From positions 1 through 56,587 of the IMG/VR virus record IMGVR_UViG_3300047198_000034: DNA of 56,587 nucleotides. One strand, given 5' to 3'. The DNA comes from a virus. The position numbers were made by a program, and so were the translations under genes. How positions within the stretch are numbered: the stretch's first letter is position 1; the number at the start of each line of letters is the position of its first letter. Of this stretch, positions 42,682-50,934 are shown piece after piece. The notes under the pieces are model-generated. The model saw nothing but the letters and a program-made list of their open reading frames with translations. It did no database searches and had not been told where the DNA came from.

Positions 42682-43578
42682 TTAGATTATGTTATCTTTC
42701 CTTTCATTTTTCGCCATCACTACATCATAACGTCTTAGGATATCATCAAGATTGATATCCTGTGAATAAGGGATTCCGGTATCTGGATCGATGATATCGA
42801 CAGGTTTGCTGTTCACCAATAATCCTCCCTCCGCACTCCTGGAATAGACGGAAGTCGTAAGATACACTGGTCTGGCCACTACACTTATTTCATCCAATCT
42901 TCCTTCGTCAATCACTTGCAAGTAAGTGCCGCCAGTAATTCTTTCATAATGAGCCGTTCCACTAAATTTAAAGCTCATGTTGGAGATGTCGCCCCTATTG
43001 ATCGATGCCCGCAATCCCTTCACCCAATCGTTTTCAGGAGGAACATTTTCAAAATAAATTCCACCATCATTTTCAATCAGTTTCAAAGTTCCTGCCCGAT
43101 TCCTGCCCAACACTTTTTGAATATCATGTTGATACAATAAAAAAATGTCATCTTCCTCAAGTGAACGTTTGAATGCCCTAATACTGATTTTTTCTTTCAT
43201 TGATGGACTTTCTGGAAGAGGATTATCAGAGATTTTATTATAAGGGACAGCTAATCCTGTGAATTTTGGAAATTTACCATCAAGATCCAGCTTTATTAAA
43301 CTTTCAAAACTTCGGATGTTTCCATCGATGATGGATCGATTCTTCTCTTTATGATCGGCCACCCATTTCTCGGCCTCAGACATTGACCATTTTTCCTTCA
43401 AAAATCTGTATGCCTGAATAACCATTGGCCCATCCGTTCCATCTGCTTTAAGTTTACCGGATATGGCAAAGATACCTTGCTCTTCCGAAAGTGTAATGAA
43501 ACGAAAGGTGCTATCTATAAAAAGATCTGGGTCTTTCACTCTAATTGATATATATTTATCACTCTCTTCGATTGGCAT
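42682..43578 (-). CDS. HK97-type prohead protease
   Basis: It has 298 residues from ATG 43578 behind GGAGGAACAAAA; an upstream frame to 43635 lies in the neighbouring gene. The S78 pattern is present: 'FLLYQHDIQKVLGRNRAGTL' with the His, 'GDISNMSFKF' with the serine region, and 'LDEISVVARPVY'. There is a ~100-residue N-terminal extension beyond the usual protease. It matures the capsid by removing scaffold domains. Confidence 0.88.
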   Translation of the reverse strand: MPIEESDKYISIRVKDPDLFIDSTFRFITLSEEQGIFAISGKLKADGTDGPMVIQAYRFLKEKWSMSEAEKWVADHKEKNRSIIDGNIRSFESLIKLDLDGKFPKFTGLAVPYNKISDNPLPESPSMKEKISIRAFKRSLEEDDIFLLYQHDIQKVLGRNRAGTLKLIENDGGIYFENVPPENDWVKGLRASINRGDISNMSFKFSGTAHYERITGGTYLQVIDEGRLDEISVVARPVYLTTSVYSRSAEGGLLVNSKPVDIIDPDTGIPYSQDINLDDILRRYDVVMAKNERKDNII

Positions 43579-44209
43579 TTTTGTTCCTCCTAAATTGAAT
43601 CCAAAAAATATCTGCATAATCATGGGGTCGATCAATATATTTTGAAGGTTTTAAAATTCCGCCCTCGACTTCTACTGCAAATGCCCTATTATCTTTAATA
43701 GCGACAAAATCAGGTAGAGGTCGCCTATCTATACGAACACAAAGAAAACCCTCTTTTTTAAAAGTTTCAATTTGATTAGTAATTTGTTGGTTATGTTCTT
43801 CACTATTGGAGATTTTTCCCTCCTTGACATGACTTAAATGTTGTCTGTGATCTATTGAATATTTTCTCCCTTTAAGGGCCAAACTTATTTTTTCCTTATG
43901 TTCATCTGTAAATTTTCTTCCCATCATTTTCTGAGATTGAATAGTTTTAAATTCATCAGTCCACCCATAGTTTCCTCTTGCTTTTCGAGTAGCAACCATT
44001 TTTTTAATGGAATTAGGATTTTTCTTTTTCCCTTTAAAAATAAGGGATGTTAATTTTGCCCTACATTCTGATTTAATGCAGATATGTCGTTTTTCGCTTT
44101 TTCCTCTTGAATATTGCCAAAGAGTTCTCGTTATTTTATCTCCGCAAATTTCACAATTAAAAGTAATCTTCTTGGCAGTTCCAGAATTCCATGCCTTCAT
44201 TTCTGGCAT
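43559..44209 (-). CDS. Homing-type nuclease: NUMOD3 motifs plus PD-(D/E)XK-like domain
   Basis: The 216-residue protein has an N-terminal Cys4 zinc site (CEIC ... CIKSEC) and basic NUMOD3-type motifs ('FTDEHKEKISLALKGRKYSI'). The C-terminal 'RRPLPDFVAIKDNRAFAVEV' plus EGG has the Pro-Asp and Glu-x-Glu spacing of PD-(D/E)XK nucleases. It is inserted between portal and protease, with its own ribosome site (AAGGAGAAAAAG). It is not an HNH enzyme. Confidence 0.7.
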   Translation of the reverse strand: MPEMKAWNSGTAKKITFNCEICGDKITRTLWQYSRGKSEKRHICIKSECRAKLTSLIFKGKKKNPNSIKKMVATRKARGNYGWTDEFKTIQSQKMMGRKFTDEHKEKISLALKGRKYSIDHRQHLSHVKEGKISNSEEHNQQITNQIETFKKEGFLCVRIDRRPLPDFVAIKDNRAFAVEVEGGILKPSKYIDRPHDYADIFWIQFRRNKNANRRE

Positions 44210-44219
44210 CTTTTTCTCC

Positions 44220-45560
44220 TTATGTCTGGACCTGAGATTCTTTCTTCTTTAGGACATCGGCAATAAGTTTCTGCATTTGCTTGTCTTTTCCGTTTGATCC
44301 TTCGGAGGATGCATCAGCACCTTGAATATTGGCAGGAGTAAGATATTCATCTCCGCCTGGGTCTTCCCTTAATGGCATATTCTCCAATTCCAGGATTGCA
44401 TTTGGGGAAAGCCAACCCCACTGACGACCAGCGGCATAATAAGCAGTTCTTGTAGCCGTATCGCCACGCAGAAGTCCTTCCAATCGATGTTCTACGGAGA
44501 TATTGGGTTCTATAATCAATTTCATCTGAATCGCCTGCTCAATTCTCACACACCATGGTCTCAATGTATAAATAACAACCTCCAATGATTGCTGTTCGAT
44601 ATTGTTATTAGTCGATCTCTCCAAATCATAAATCCAATGGGGAGGGACATTGATCCATCGACAAACTTCTTCGACTTGAAATCTTTTCGATTCTAAGAAT
44701 TGAGAATCTTTAGCGTTGGCAGAAAGAGGATTAAATTTCATCCCCTGTCCAATTATACCAATGAGTTGAGATTTACTTACTCCTCCATATTCTCTGTACC
44801 AATCCTTTCTGATAGCTTCTTTTTCCTCTTTATCTACAATGCCTGGTACTTCCAGAAATCCCGCAGGGGTGGCATTATTAGTAAAGAATCGAGAAGAATA
44901 TTCTTCATAAGCCATACCCGTGGCGATTCCCTCTCTCGCTAATGAGACAATGCCATATCCCATCAATCCATTAAATCCCAATCCTGCAATATGGAGAATT
45001 TCCCAGGGAGGAAAGTTTACAGTCTGTCCATTGTCGGTCATGGTATACTCATAGACAAGCAAACCATTAGGATTGGGACGTTTAACTTTCATGCGGGATG
45101 GATCGAGAGGCCAAAGAGCCAACGGATCACCTATTAAAGTTTGCTGAATGTGAGCGTAGCCATTTCCCCAGAGAATGGCATGGCTGATTAAAGTTTCTCT
45201 GAGTTGCATCGAGGTCATTTCTGGATTTGGTTGGGTATGCAAAAGTCGATAAAGCGGATGATCAATCGCTTTTTTCTTACCTTTTGGAGTCTCACGATAA
45301 ACGTGAAGTGGTAAACTTCCTATCGTTTCAGAAATTTTCCTTACTCCACAGAATAAAGGAGAAAATTTCAATGCCGAGTTTTCATCGACTGAAACACCAG
45401 CCGCCGTAGGATATTCAAGTTTTGAATACCAGAAGTCCTCAAAAGGCCCTCCAGGGGTTGGTTTGCTTCCTCGATACATTGCAACCAACTCAGCCCCCTC
45501 TTTTGGGGGAAGAGTCTTTAATGTCTGAATGAAATCATTAAAATTATCTTTTTCAAGCAT
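44220..45560 (-). CDS. Portal protein (HK97 family)
   Basis: The 446-residue protein has 'FSPLFCGVRKISETIGSLPL', 'ILWGNGYAHIQQTLIGDPLA' and 'RFQVEEVCRWINVPPHWIYD', hallmark segments of the HK97-type portal. It forms the dodecameric DNA channel. Its start overlaps the terminase stop by one base. Confidence 0.92.
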   Translation of the reverse strand: MLEKDNFNDFIQTLKTLPPKEGAELVAMYRGSKPTPGGPFEDFWYSKLEYPTAAGVSVDENSALKFSPLFCGVRKISETIGSLPLHVYRETPKGKKKAIDHPLYRLLHTQPNPEMTSMQLRETLISHAILWGNGYAHIQQTLIGDPLALWPLDPSRMKVKRPNPNGLLVYEYTMTDNGQTVNFPPWEILHIAGLGFNGLMGYGIVSLAREGIATGMAYEEYSSRFFTNNATPAGFLEVPGIVDKEEKEAIRKDWYREYGGVSKSQLIGIIGQGMKFNPLSANAKDSQFLESKRFQVEEVCRWINVPPHWIYDLERSTNNNIEQQSLEVVIYTLRPWCVRIEQAIQMKLIIEPNISVEHRLEGLLRGDTATRTAYYAAGRQWGWLSPNAILELENMPLREDPGGDEYLTPANIQGADASSEGSNGKDKQMQKLIADVLKKKESQVQT

Positions 45561-47410
45561 TAATTGGCTCCAATATTCACTTTTAGTCCATCATAAGAAC
45601 AGAATTCATTCCCTTCGGTATCTTGTCCACACCGTTTACATAAGATTCCGCTTTTTTGTTTTATGATTTTAATTTCATTTTGAGCAATTTCAATCTCAGG
45701 TTCATTTGGATTAAGGGCCGAAATACTCCCCGGCTGATAGATAAACTTTTCAAGTTCAGGATGCCTCATAAGACGATCATAGGCCATAAATGAGGCTACC
45801 ATTCCATCTATTCTGCCATTTGATTTACTTTTATCAGGTCTTATATCCCCATTATCATTCATTATTACTCGCATAACGTCGAGGTGAGTACGGAGTACAG
45901 GATTCCCCCCATGACGAACTTTCCCCACTGTAATCTTGGTCAAAAATTCCTTCATCGGGGGACTGAAAAATTGAAAAGTAGGTTTGAATTGCACCATTGT
46001 AAGACCAGTTTTCTCTAAATCAAGAGCCATCTGAGTTGCGTTCCATGGGTCATAAGAAATTTCAGAGAAATTATATTGTTTGCGAAGTTCACCAATCTTT
46101 GCTCTCACAAAATCATAATCGACGATCTTCCCGGGAATCCCCTGGATCAATCCTTTTGCAATCCATGAATCATATGGTAAGTGATCGCAGTCAATTTTCT
46201 TCTTTAAATCCTCTTCCGGCATCCAAAAGAAAGGGAGAATATCAATCGTTCTGTCCCCGTTTTGAGGAGCGAAGATGAGAACGAAAGCTGTGATGTCGGT
46301 CGTAGCTGAGAGATCCAGACCCCCATAACATGGCCTTTTTTGAAGAGTTTCGGTAAGAAGAGGCATTCCGCATGTATCCCAGTCGCTAAGAGAAATCCAT
46401 TTCGTCTCCTGAGAAGTCCATTGGTTGAGCCGTTTTTGTTTAAAATAATTTTCTTTCGCTGGATTTTCTTTAGCTTCTTTGAAATCAGCCTGAAGATCCT
46501 CAATGGAAAAAGTATAACCAAGGCTGGGATTGGCTAATTTCCAATTATTTTCGTCTTCCCAATTTAAATCAATTGGAACATAATATAGAATTGGCAAAAA
46601 CCGAGGATCATATGTTGGATCTTGTTCAACTTTAAATGCTTTTTCATGGACTTCCCAACATATACTATTTCGATCCCATCCAGCATTAGTCAGAAAAAGA
46701 TAGATTGGCTGTCGCCGTGCAGCGCCACTACCCTGAGTCAACACATCATATAAATCTCTATTCTTCTGTTCTGATAGTTCATCAAAAATTAAGGCACTGA
46801 TATTTAAACCCTGTTTGCTTGCAGTTTCCGAACTTACAACCTCAAGAATTCCATCTCCGGCAGAATAAATTATCTTTTTTTGAGATTCAATAAGTTTCAA
46901 AACTGACGAAAGAATTTCATTTTGTTGAACCATAATTCGGGCAGCTTTAAAACAATAACCAGCCTGAAATCTATCAAAGGCTGCAAGAATGATATTAGGA
47001 GAATTTTCATCATCCCAAAGAAGATGATATAAACCAAGTGCAGCACAAAATTCAGTTTTCCCTGATTTTTTCCCAATTTCTAAATAACATTGTCTATACT
47101 GTCTTTTGCCATCTTCTCTAAAATTTCCATACAACTTTTCAATCATTTCTTTTTGCCACGGAAATAATTGAAGAGAATTTCCCTTCCACTCACCAACCGT
47201 TGCAGTAATAAACCGTTCAAAAAACTCAAAAATACGCTCAGGTCCAGGAGAATAATTTGATTCTGGAAATGATTCATAAGGCCCACGTTTCCATCTAAGA
47301 TCATTAGATTTTCTCGGAACTTGAGTTGAAACATAACCATCCAATTTCAAAGCATTTGAAATTTTTTCTCTTGTTCTTTTCGGTCGTTTTTTACCTTTTG
47401 GCCATCCCAT
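45560..47410 (-). CDS. terL: Terminase large subunit with extra N- and C-terminal modules
   Basis: In the 616-residue protein the ATPase Walker A is 'EIGKKSGKTE' (about 111-120) and Walker B is 'SALIFDEL'. The nuclease domain begins at 'YGGLDLSATTDITAFVLIFA'. Unusual additions are an N-terminal basic NUMOD3-like segment ('GKKRPKRTREKISNALK', residues 6-22) and a C-terminal zinc ribbon (CKRCG ... CSYDG). No obvious small subunit precedes it; the HTH proteins upstream are candidates. Confidence 0.93.
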   Translation of the reverse strand: MGWPKGKKRPKRTREKISNALKLDGYVSTQVPRKSNDLRWKRGPYESFPESNYSPGPERIFEFFERFITATVGEWKGNSLQLFPWQKEMIEKLYGNFREDGKRQYRQCYLEIGKKSGKTEFCAALGLYHLLWDDENSPNIILAAFDRFQAGYCFKAARIMVQQNEILSSVLKLIESQKKIIYSAGDGILEVVSSETASKQGLNISALIFDELSEQKNRDLYDVLTQGSGAARRQPIYLFLTNAGWDRNSICWEVHEKAFKVEQDPTYDPRFLPILYYVPIDLNWEDENNWKLANPSLGYTFSIEDLQADFKEAKENPAKENYFKQKRLNQWTSQETKWISLSDWDTCGMPLLTETLQKRPCYGGLDLSATTDITAFVLIFAPQNGDRTIDILPFFWMPEEDLKKKIDCDHLPYDSWIAKGLIQGIPGKIVDYDFVRAKIGELRKQYNFSEISYDPWNATQMALDLEKTGLTMVQFKPTFQFFSPPMKEFLTKITVGKVRHGGNPVLRTHLDVMRVIMNDNGDIRPDKSKSNGRIDGMVASFMAYDRLMRHPELEKFIYQPGSISALNPNEPEIEIAQNEIKIIKQKSGILCKRCGQDTEGNEFCSYDGLKVNIGAN

Positions 47411-47479
47411 TAATTTTATTCACCAAAACCTAATTAAAATTCTTATCTCGTTAACCAACGGGTTATTTACCCAAGCATC

Positions 47480-47842
47480 TCAAGGATTTATCCCCCCCAC
47501 CCTTTGTTCTTTCCCAATCTCATCCTGATGATACTGGGGCATATGACACGAAGCGCATAGACCTTCACCATTATTGAGATCAATATTCCGCCAGTTATTA
47601 TCTTTGTGGTGAGCGACCGTTGATGGAGTTAGAATTCCTTTTCTTAAACAGGCTTGGCATAAGGGATCACGATGTAAAACTGTTTCTCTCCAATATTTAT
47701 GGGCATTAGAAGCATAATAACTATGCTGCTGTTTTTCTTCGGCTGTATTATAGATTTTAGTTTGTTTAGGTTGATGGAGAGGACACCATTTACCGTGGGT
47801 GAGTAGAACAGAGCATCTTGGAGAGGCACATTGATTATACAA
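47480..47842 (-). CDS. HNH endonuclease (HK97 gp74-like), packaging-associated
   Basis: The 120-residue protein has an N-terminal zinc site (CASPRC ... CPLH) and an HNH core ('CQACLRKGILTPSTVAHHKD', then 'LCASCHMPQYHQD'). The start is TTG 47842 with GGAG eight bases upstream; no ATG is available. HNH genes next to terL in HK97-like phages support DNA packaging. Confidence 0.85.
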   Translation of the reverse strand: MYNQCASPRCSVLLTHGKWCPLHQPKQTKIYNTAEEKQQHSYYASNAHKYWRETVLHRDPLCQACLRKGILTPSTVAHHKDNNWRNIDLNNGEGLCASCHMPQYHQDEIGKEQRVGGINP

Positions 47843-47992
47843 TCATATAACTCCTCTAATATTCATTGCTTCATTAGTTACGTTTACTTCAATTGAAGCG
47901 TTTGAATTGTTTGATATTCAATATGGACAGGAATGAAAAGATTTGTCTATGGTGTAATGGGTAGGAATGAGGAGGAATGGGGAGTGATATTT
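47843..47992. other. Intergenic region near terminase, possible packaging (cos/pac) region
   Basis: No gene seen. It contains the perfect 12-base palindrome CTTCAATTGAAG (about 47890), flanked by ACGTTTA and GCGTTTG, and several GGAATG direct repeats between 47930 and 47985. Its location beside the packaging genes makes a terminase recognition site plausible but unproven. Confidence 0.35.
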
Positions 47993-48301
47993 TTAAATTT
48001 GGGGATTTATGATGACTTTTATTCGCTTGATCTCGCTTTCCGGGATAAGATAGCCATCTCGAACCCTGATAATATTCATTAAGAATCCTTCATCAATCCA
48101 TCTATAGATTGTTTTCTCTGTTCGTTTTACTTCCTTTGCCGCCTCTTTTACAGTGAGAGTTTTCAATAAGAGTCTCCTTCGATTTTTATTTTTTATTAAT
48201 CTCGGATCAATCTTTCCATCATGTACAGCAATATAGATTGCCTGCAACTGTTCGCCGAATGTTTTAAATAAAAATGGCTGATTTTCCCCTTTTTTTTTCA
48301 T
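47993..48301 (-). CDS. Excisionase/MerR-type HTH protein
   Basis: The 102-residue protein has C-terminal 'LTVKEAAKEVKRTEKTIYRW' plus IDEGFL, a winged HTH of the excisionase (HTH_17) type. It is coupled to the tiny gene upstream by TAATG. A role as a small terminase subunit or regulator is possible from position. Confidence 0.65.
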   Translation of the reverse strand: MKKKGENQPFLFKTFGEQLQAIYIAVHDGKIDPRLIKNKNRRRLLLKTLTVKEAAKEVKRTEKTIYRWIDEGFLMNIIRVRDGYLIPESEIKRIKVIINPQI

Positions 48302-48396
48302 TATTTTACTTTCTTCTTTAATATCTTCTTAGATTTAATCCCACAGGCTTTACAGATATCTTTCCATCCGCTCAAAATAATCTGCTCTTCAGACAT
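48301..48396 (-). CDS. Tiny basic protein, partial HTH-like
   Basis: The 31-residue frame starts at ATG 48396 with an ideal AGGAGG site. 'LSGWKDICKACGIKSKKILK' resembles the first half of an HTH. It overlaps the next gene by one base. Confidence 0.5.
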   Translation of the reverse strand: MSEEQIILSGWKDICKACGIKSKKILKKKVK

Positions 48397-48414
48397 TGAT
48401 CCTCCTAATTCTTA

Positions 48415-48582
48415 TCATTCTGGTATCTCGATTTTAACATTCACAGACTCAAGACCTTGCTCATTCCTAATCACTTTGATGGTAGTGACTTCTATTCCTG
48501 TCTTCTGCTCGAATGCCAGAATCTCATGAAATAATCTGATACTCAATCTTCTTTTCTCATCTGCCAGTTCTTTAAGGTCCAT
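48415..48582 (-). CDS. Small conserved phage protein
   Basis: It has 55 residues from ATG 48582 behind AAAGGAGGAATCAACC; an earlier frame start at 48630 lacks a site. The sequence is helical, then 'TGIEVTTIKVIRNEQGLESV', a pattern seen in small phage proteins of unknown function. Confidence 0.6.
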   Translation of the reverse strand: MDLKELADEKRRLSIRLFHEILAFEQKTGIEVTTIKVIRNEQGLESVNVKIEIPE

Positions 48583-48631
48583 GGTTGATTCCTCCTTTCG
48601 AATTGTCTTTTTTATTTTTTCACCTTTCATT

Positions 48632-48655
48632 TGGCGGTCTAACCACCTACCGCCA
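48632..48655. repeat. Hairpin at the distal end of TIGR array 1
   Basis: TGGCGGT (48632-48638) pairs with ACCGCCA (48649-48655), immediately after the last degenerate repeat. There is no T-run, so it may protect or process the array transcript rather than terminate it. Confidence 0.45.
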
Positions 48656-48657
48656 GG

Positions 48658-48920
48658 GATTTCGCATTGTACCCATGGATTTCAACATTTCAATTGCTCG
48701 CACGAACTCTTTAGATTTCAGATCAACTTTCGCTCGCATATAATTCCTGGGTTTCAGGTCATTCATCGCTCGCATTACCTGGCTGGGTTTCAAGATTTCC
48801 CTCGCTCGCATCCTCTTCCTTGGGTTTCAATAACTGGCTCGCTCGCACACTATCTTTGGATTTCAGCCTCTCCATCGCTCGCATCTTTTTTTTGGATTTC
48901 ACTGGGACCCTCGCTTCACA
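48658..48920 (-). repeat. TIGR-type array 1 (36-bp period, ~14 short spacers)
   Basis: On the plus strand TGG[G/A]TTTCA and TCGCTCGCA alternate, each followed by a 9-base variable segment, giving a 36-bp period; one segment is 10 bases. The reverse strand reads TGAAACCCA and TGCGAGCGA. Terminal repeats are degenerate (GATTTCGCA at the left, TCGCTTCACA at the right). No long frame covers it, so it is not a protein repeat. It follows the 214-residue gene on the minus strand. Confidence 0.88.
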
Positions 48921-48923
48921 TTT

Positions 48924-49568
48924 TTACAATAGAGCAGATCGTTGTATTGTGCTGTTTGGCTTATCGAACATCTTCCTTATGGTGATTGCCACCTGTGCCG
49001 TAATCTTGAGCTTTTCAATCTGCTCATTGAGTTCCTTAACCTTTTTTACGGCGACTTGAAGAGCTTCTTTTGTATGATCATGGGCCAGCTTTTCATTCTC
49101 ATACATACTCTTCCAATCCGTAATTTCCTTTTTAATTTTAGGTATTGGCCAATGCTTCTGGATGATGGCCTCCATCTTAGCTCTGGACAGGGGCATCTTG
49201 TGCGCAATCCCTTCTTGTTGAATCTCTGAAATAACCTTTTCTACTCTCATCCCTCCACATACTCGATCAATCTTTGATACCAAACCGATGCCATACTCAA
49301 GGGCGTATTTGGGGAATTTGGTAAACGCTCTCACATTTTCACGATAGGTTCCTTGGCGAATGGTGAAATTATCCTCAAGATATTCCCAAAAAGAACTCTT
49401 CTTGTATCTTGGATTTTCCTTGAACCGATAAGTTGTTCTTAGATATTCCAAACATTCATACATTTCCTTCTGATTTTCTCTTGATAAGGTGTAAAGTTTC
49501 TTAATCTTGGCTTCCAATTCTGAGATGTTAATTCCATCATATTTATCGTTCTTTTTGATTTCTTCCAT
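48924..49568 (-). CDS. TIGR-locus protein of unknown function (coiled-coil)
   Basis: It has 214 residues from ATG 49568, which has the site AAGGAGGAGATCTCAA. The frame extends 13 codons upstream only because it reads the array's end. The N-terminal half is helical ('MYECLEYLRTTYRFKENPRY', 'SSFWEYLEDNFTIRQGTYRE'). The C-terminal third is a coiled coil ending in NSTIQRSALL. No nuclease motif is seen. It is sandwiched between arrays 2 and 1, with the same A-rich AAAAAAAGGAGG junction as the tas gene, so it may work with the guides or be an inserted regulator. Confidence 0.65.
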   Translation of the reverse strand: MEEIKKNDKYDGINISELEAKIKKLYTLSRENQKEMYECLEYLRTTYRFKENPRYKKSSFWEYLEDNFTIRQGTYRENVRAFTKFPKYALEYGIGLVSKIDRVCGGMRVEKVISEIQQEGIAHKMPLSRAKMEAIIQKHWPIPKIKKEITDWKSMYENEKLAHDHTKEALQVAVKKVKELNEQIEKLKITAQVAITIRKMFDKPNSTIQRSALL

Positions 49569-49590
49569 TTGAGATCTCCTCCTTTTTTTT

Positions 49591-50103
49591 AGATTCGCAT
49601 TGGTCACCTGGGTTTCATGTCTATAATCGCTCGCACCTTTTTCATGGGTTTCAGAATTGGATTCGCTCGCAATGATCCATTAGGTTTCAGCTTTTTGTTC
49701 GCTCGCATTCCTCATCTGAGTTTCGAATCCGTCATCGCTCGTATTTTTGTTTTGGGTTTCAAGCCGTCCCTCGCTCGCACTATTTTTATGGGGTTCAATA
49801 CTTGACTCGCTCGCAATAAACGATTGGGTTCCAAAGACTCCCTCGCTCGCATTACTTCCGTGGATTTCAGAAATGTTATCGCTCGCAGAGTTATTTTGGG
49901 TTTCAACTTCAACATCGCTCGCAGGGGCCTCCTGGGTTTCAAGACGGTAATCGCTCATCCTCTACACTCTGGCCTCAATACTGGGAGAAGGCGCACTCAG
50001 GACTTGGATTTCAACCTCTTCATCGCTCGCACTAATTTGCTGGATTTCAGGGAGGGGGTCGCTCGCATTTGTTAACTGGGTTTCAATCGTTAACTCGCTC
50101 GCA
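49591..50103 (-). repeat. TIGR-type array 2 (36-bp period, ~28 short spacers)
   Basis: This is the longest array. Conserved 9-mers TGGGTTTCA and TCGCTCGCA (plus strand) alternate with unique 9-base spacers in perfect 36-bp phase over about 14 units. A degenerate stretch at 49951-50004 keeps phase (CTGGCCTCA, GAAGGCGCA). The proximal units are read in frame by the tas gene (NASE and ETQ motifs), and a shadow frame of 92 codons crosses the rest; both follow simply from the 36-base period. In minus orientation the conserved segments contain UGA and CGAGCGA, as expected for the sheared G-A pairs of box C/D-like kink turns. Confidence 0.9.
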
Positions 50104-50915
50104 TTCTCCCAATAAAAGGGTTGAATAATGTTCGTATGCCCCATCAAAGCTCCTGTATAAGGTTCTGATACTGTCTTACCCTCAAGAGTCCTTGCAACTG
50201 TCCACCAATGAGCCAGAAATATCTTGACCACTTCATTTTTGGCTGCATTATGAACATGTCCCTTTTCCCATTCAGGATGATTCTTTTGATGCTTCGCCTT
50301 ATGTTGTAAAAGCAGGGCCTTATATGGATGATCATCTTTTTGTCTATTGAATTCCTCACCAATATGAAAACCCACCGTCCGCCCCACCGTTGACCAGTTT
50401 GACAAAGTACCTTTTTTCCGCTTTGGCATAACACCCTCAACTACATGTCTTCCCATATAGGCCCACCATTTTGATATTGTTGGGAAGTCCTTGTACTCCA
50501 ATCGATGCTTCAAAAGACCTTCCTTCGCTGTCTTTCCACAATCAACACATTTTAATTTATGCTCATTCTTTTCCAACTTGCCGCCGCAGTCTTTACAGAC
50601 CGGAATGAATCGATAATAAAACAAAATTATCATTTGGGCTGCAATATAAGGCCCGATTCCTGGTATTTTCTTTGCCCATAATTCCCAAATATCCCATTGC
50701 TTCAACTCCTTTTCAATTTCTCTATTAATCCGACCTTTTACTGTTTCTAATCCTGCCTCTGCCTTTTGTCCCTTTAAAAGCGTATCAAATTTTTCTTCCC
50801 GTTTTTCTCCTGGTAAAGATTGAAGCCTCTGTTTTGTTGATGCAATTAATTGAGTAACCCCTTGATATGTCCTTACCAAAAAATTCAAATATTTTATTCC
50901 CTGTTCGTTTGTCAT
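49962..50915 (-). CDS. Tas protein (Nop/IS110-like guide-RNA-binding protein), no fused nuclease seen
   Basis: The 317-residue protein has an N-terminal coiled coil (about 15-80), then 'KIPGIGPYIAAQMIILFYYR' (83-102), the Gly-rich helix-hairpin-helix found in Nop proteins and IS110 transposases. A zinc ribbon follows (Cys107, 110, 123, 126), then 'FPTISKWWAYMGRHVVEG' and a helical end ('NEVVKIFLAHWWTVARTLEG'). The authentic fold probably ends near residue 269; codons after that are array repeats. No HNH or RuvC motif is visible. Ribosome site AAAGGAGGTGTCGAG. It is proposed to bind 36-nt tigRNAs made from the flanking arrays and target DNA. Confidence 0.8.
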   Translation of the reverse strand: MTNEQGIKYLNFLVRTYQGVTQLIASTKQRLQSLPGEKREEKFDTLLKGQKAEAGLETVKGRINREIEKELKQWDIWELWAKKIPGIGPYIAAQMIILFYYRFIPVCKDCGGKLEKNEHKLKCVDCGKTAKEGLLKHRLEYKDFPTISKWWAYMGRHVVEGVMPKRKKGTLSNWSTVGRTVGFHIGEEFNRQKDDHPYKALLLQHKAKHQKNHPEWEKGHVHNAAKNEVVKIFLAHWWTVARTLEGKTVSEPYTGALMGHTNIIQPFYWENASELTIETQLTNASDPLPEIQQISASDEEVEIQVLSAPSPSIEARV

Positions 50916-50934
50916 CTCGACACCTCCTTTTTTT

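Noticed and set aside
49680-49958. 92-codon frame with NASE/ETQ repeats as a protein gene
   Set aside because: It is the translation of TIGR array 2. The variable 9-mers, lack of a ribosome site and the same repeats in a region without a frame (array 1) argue against coding.
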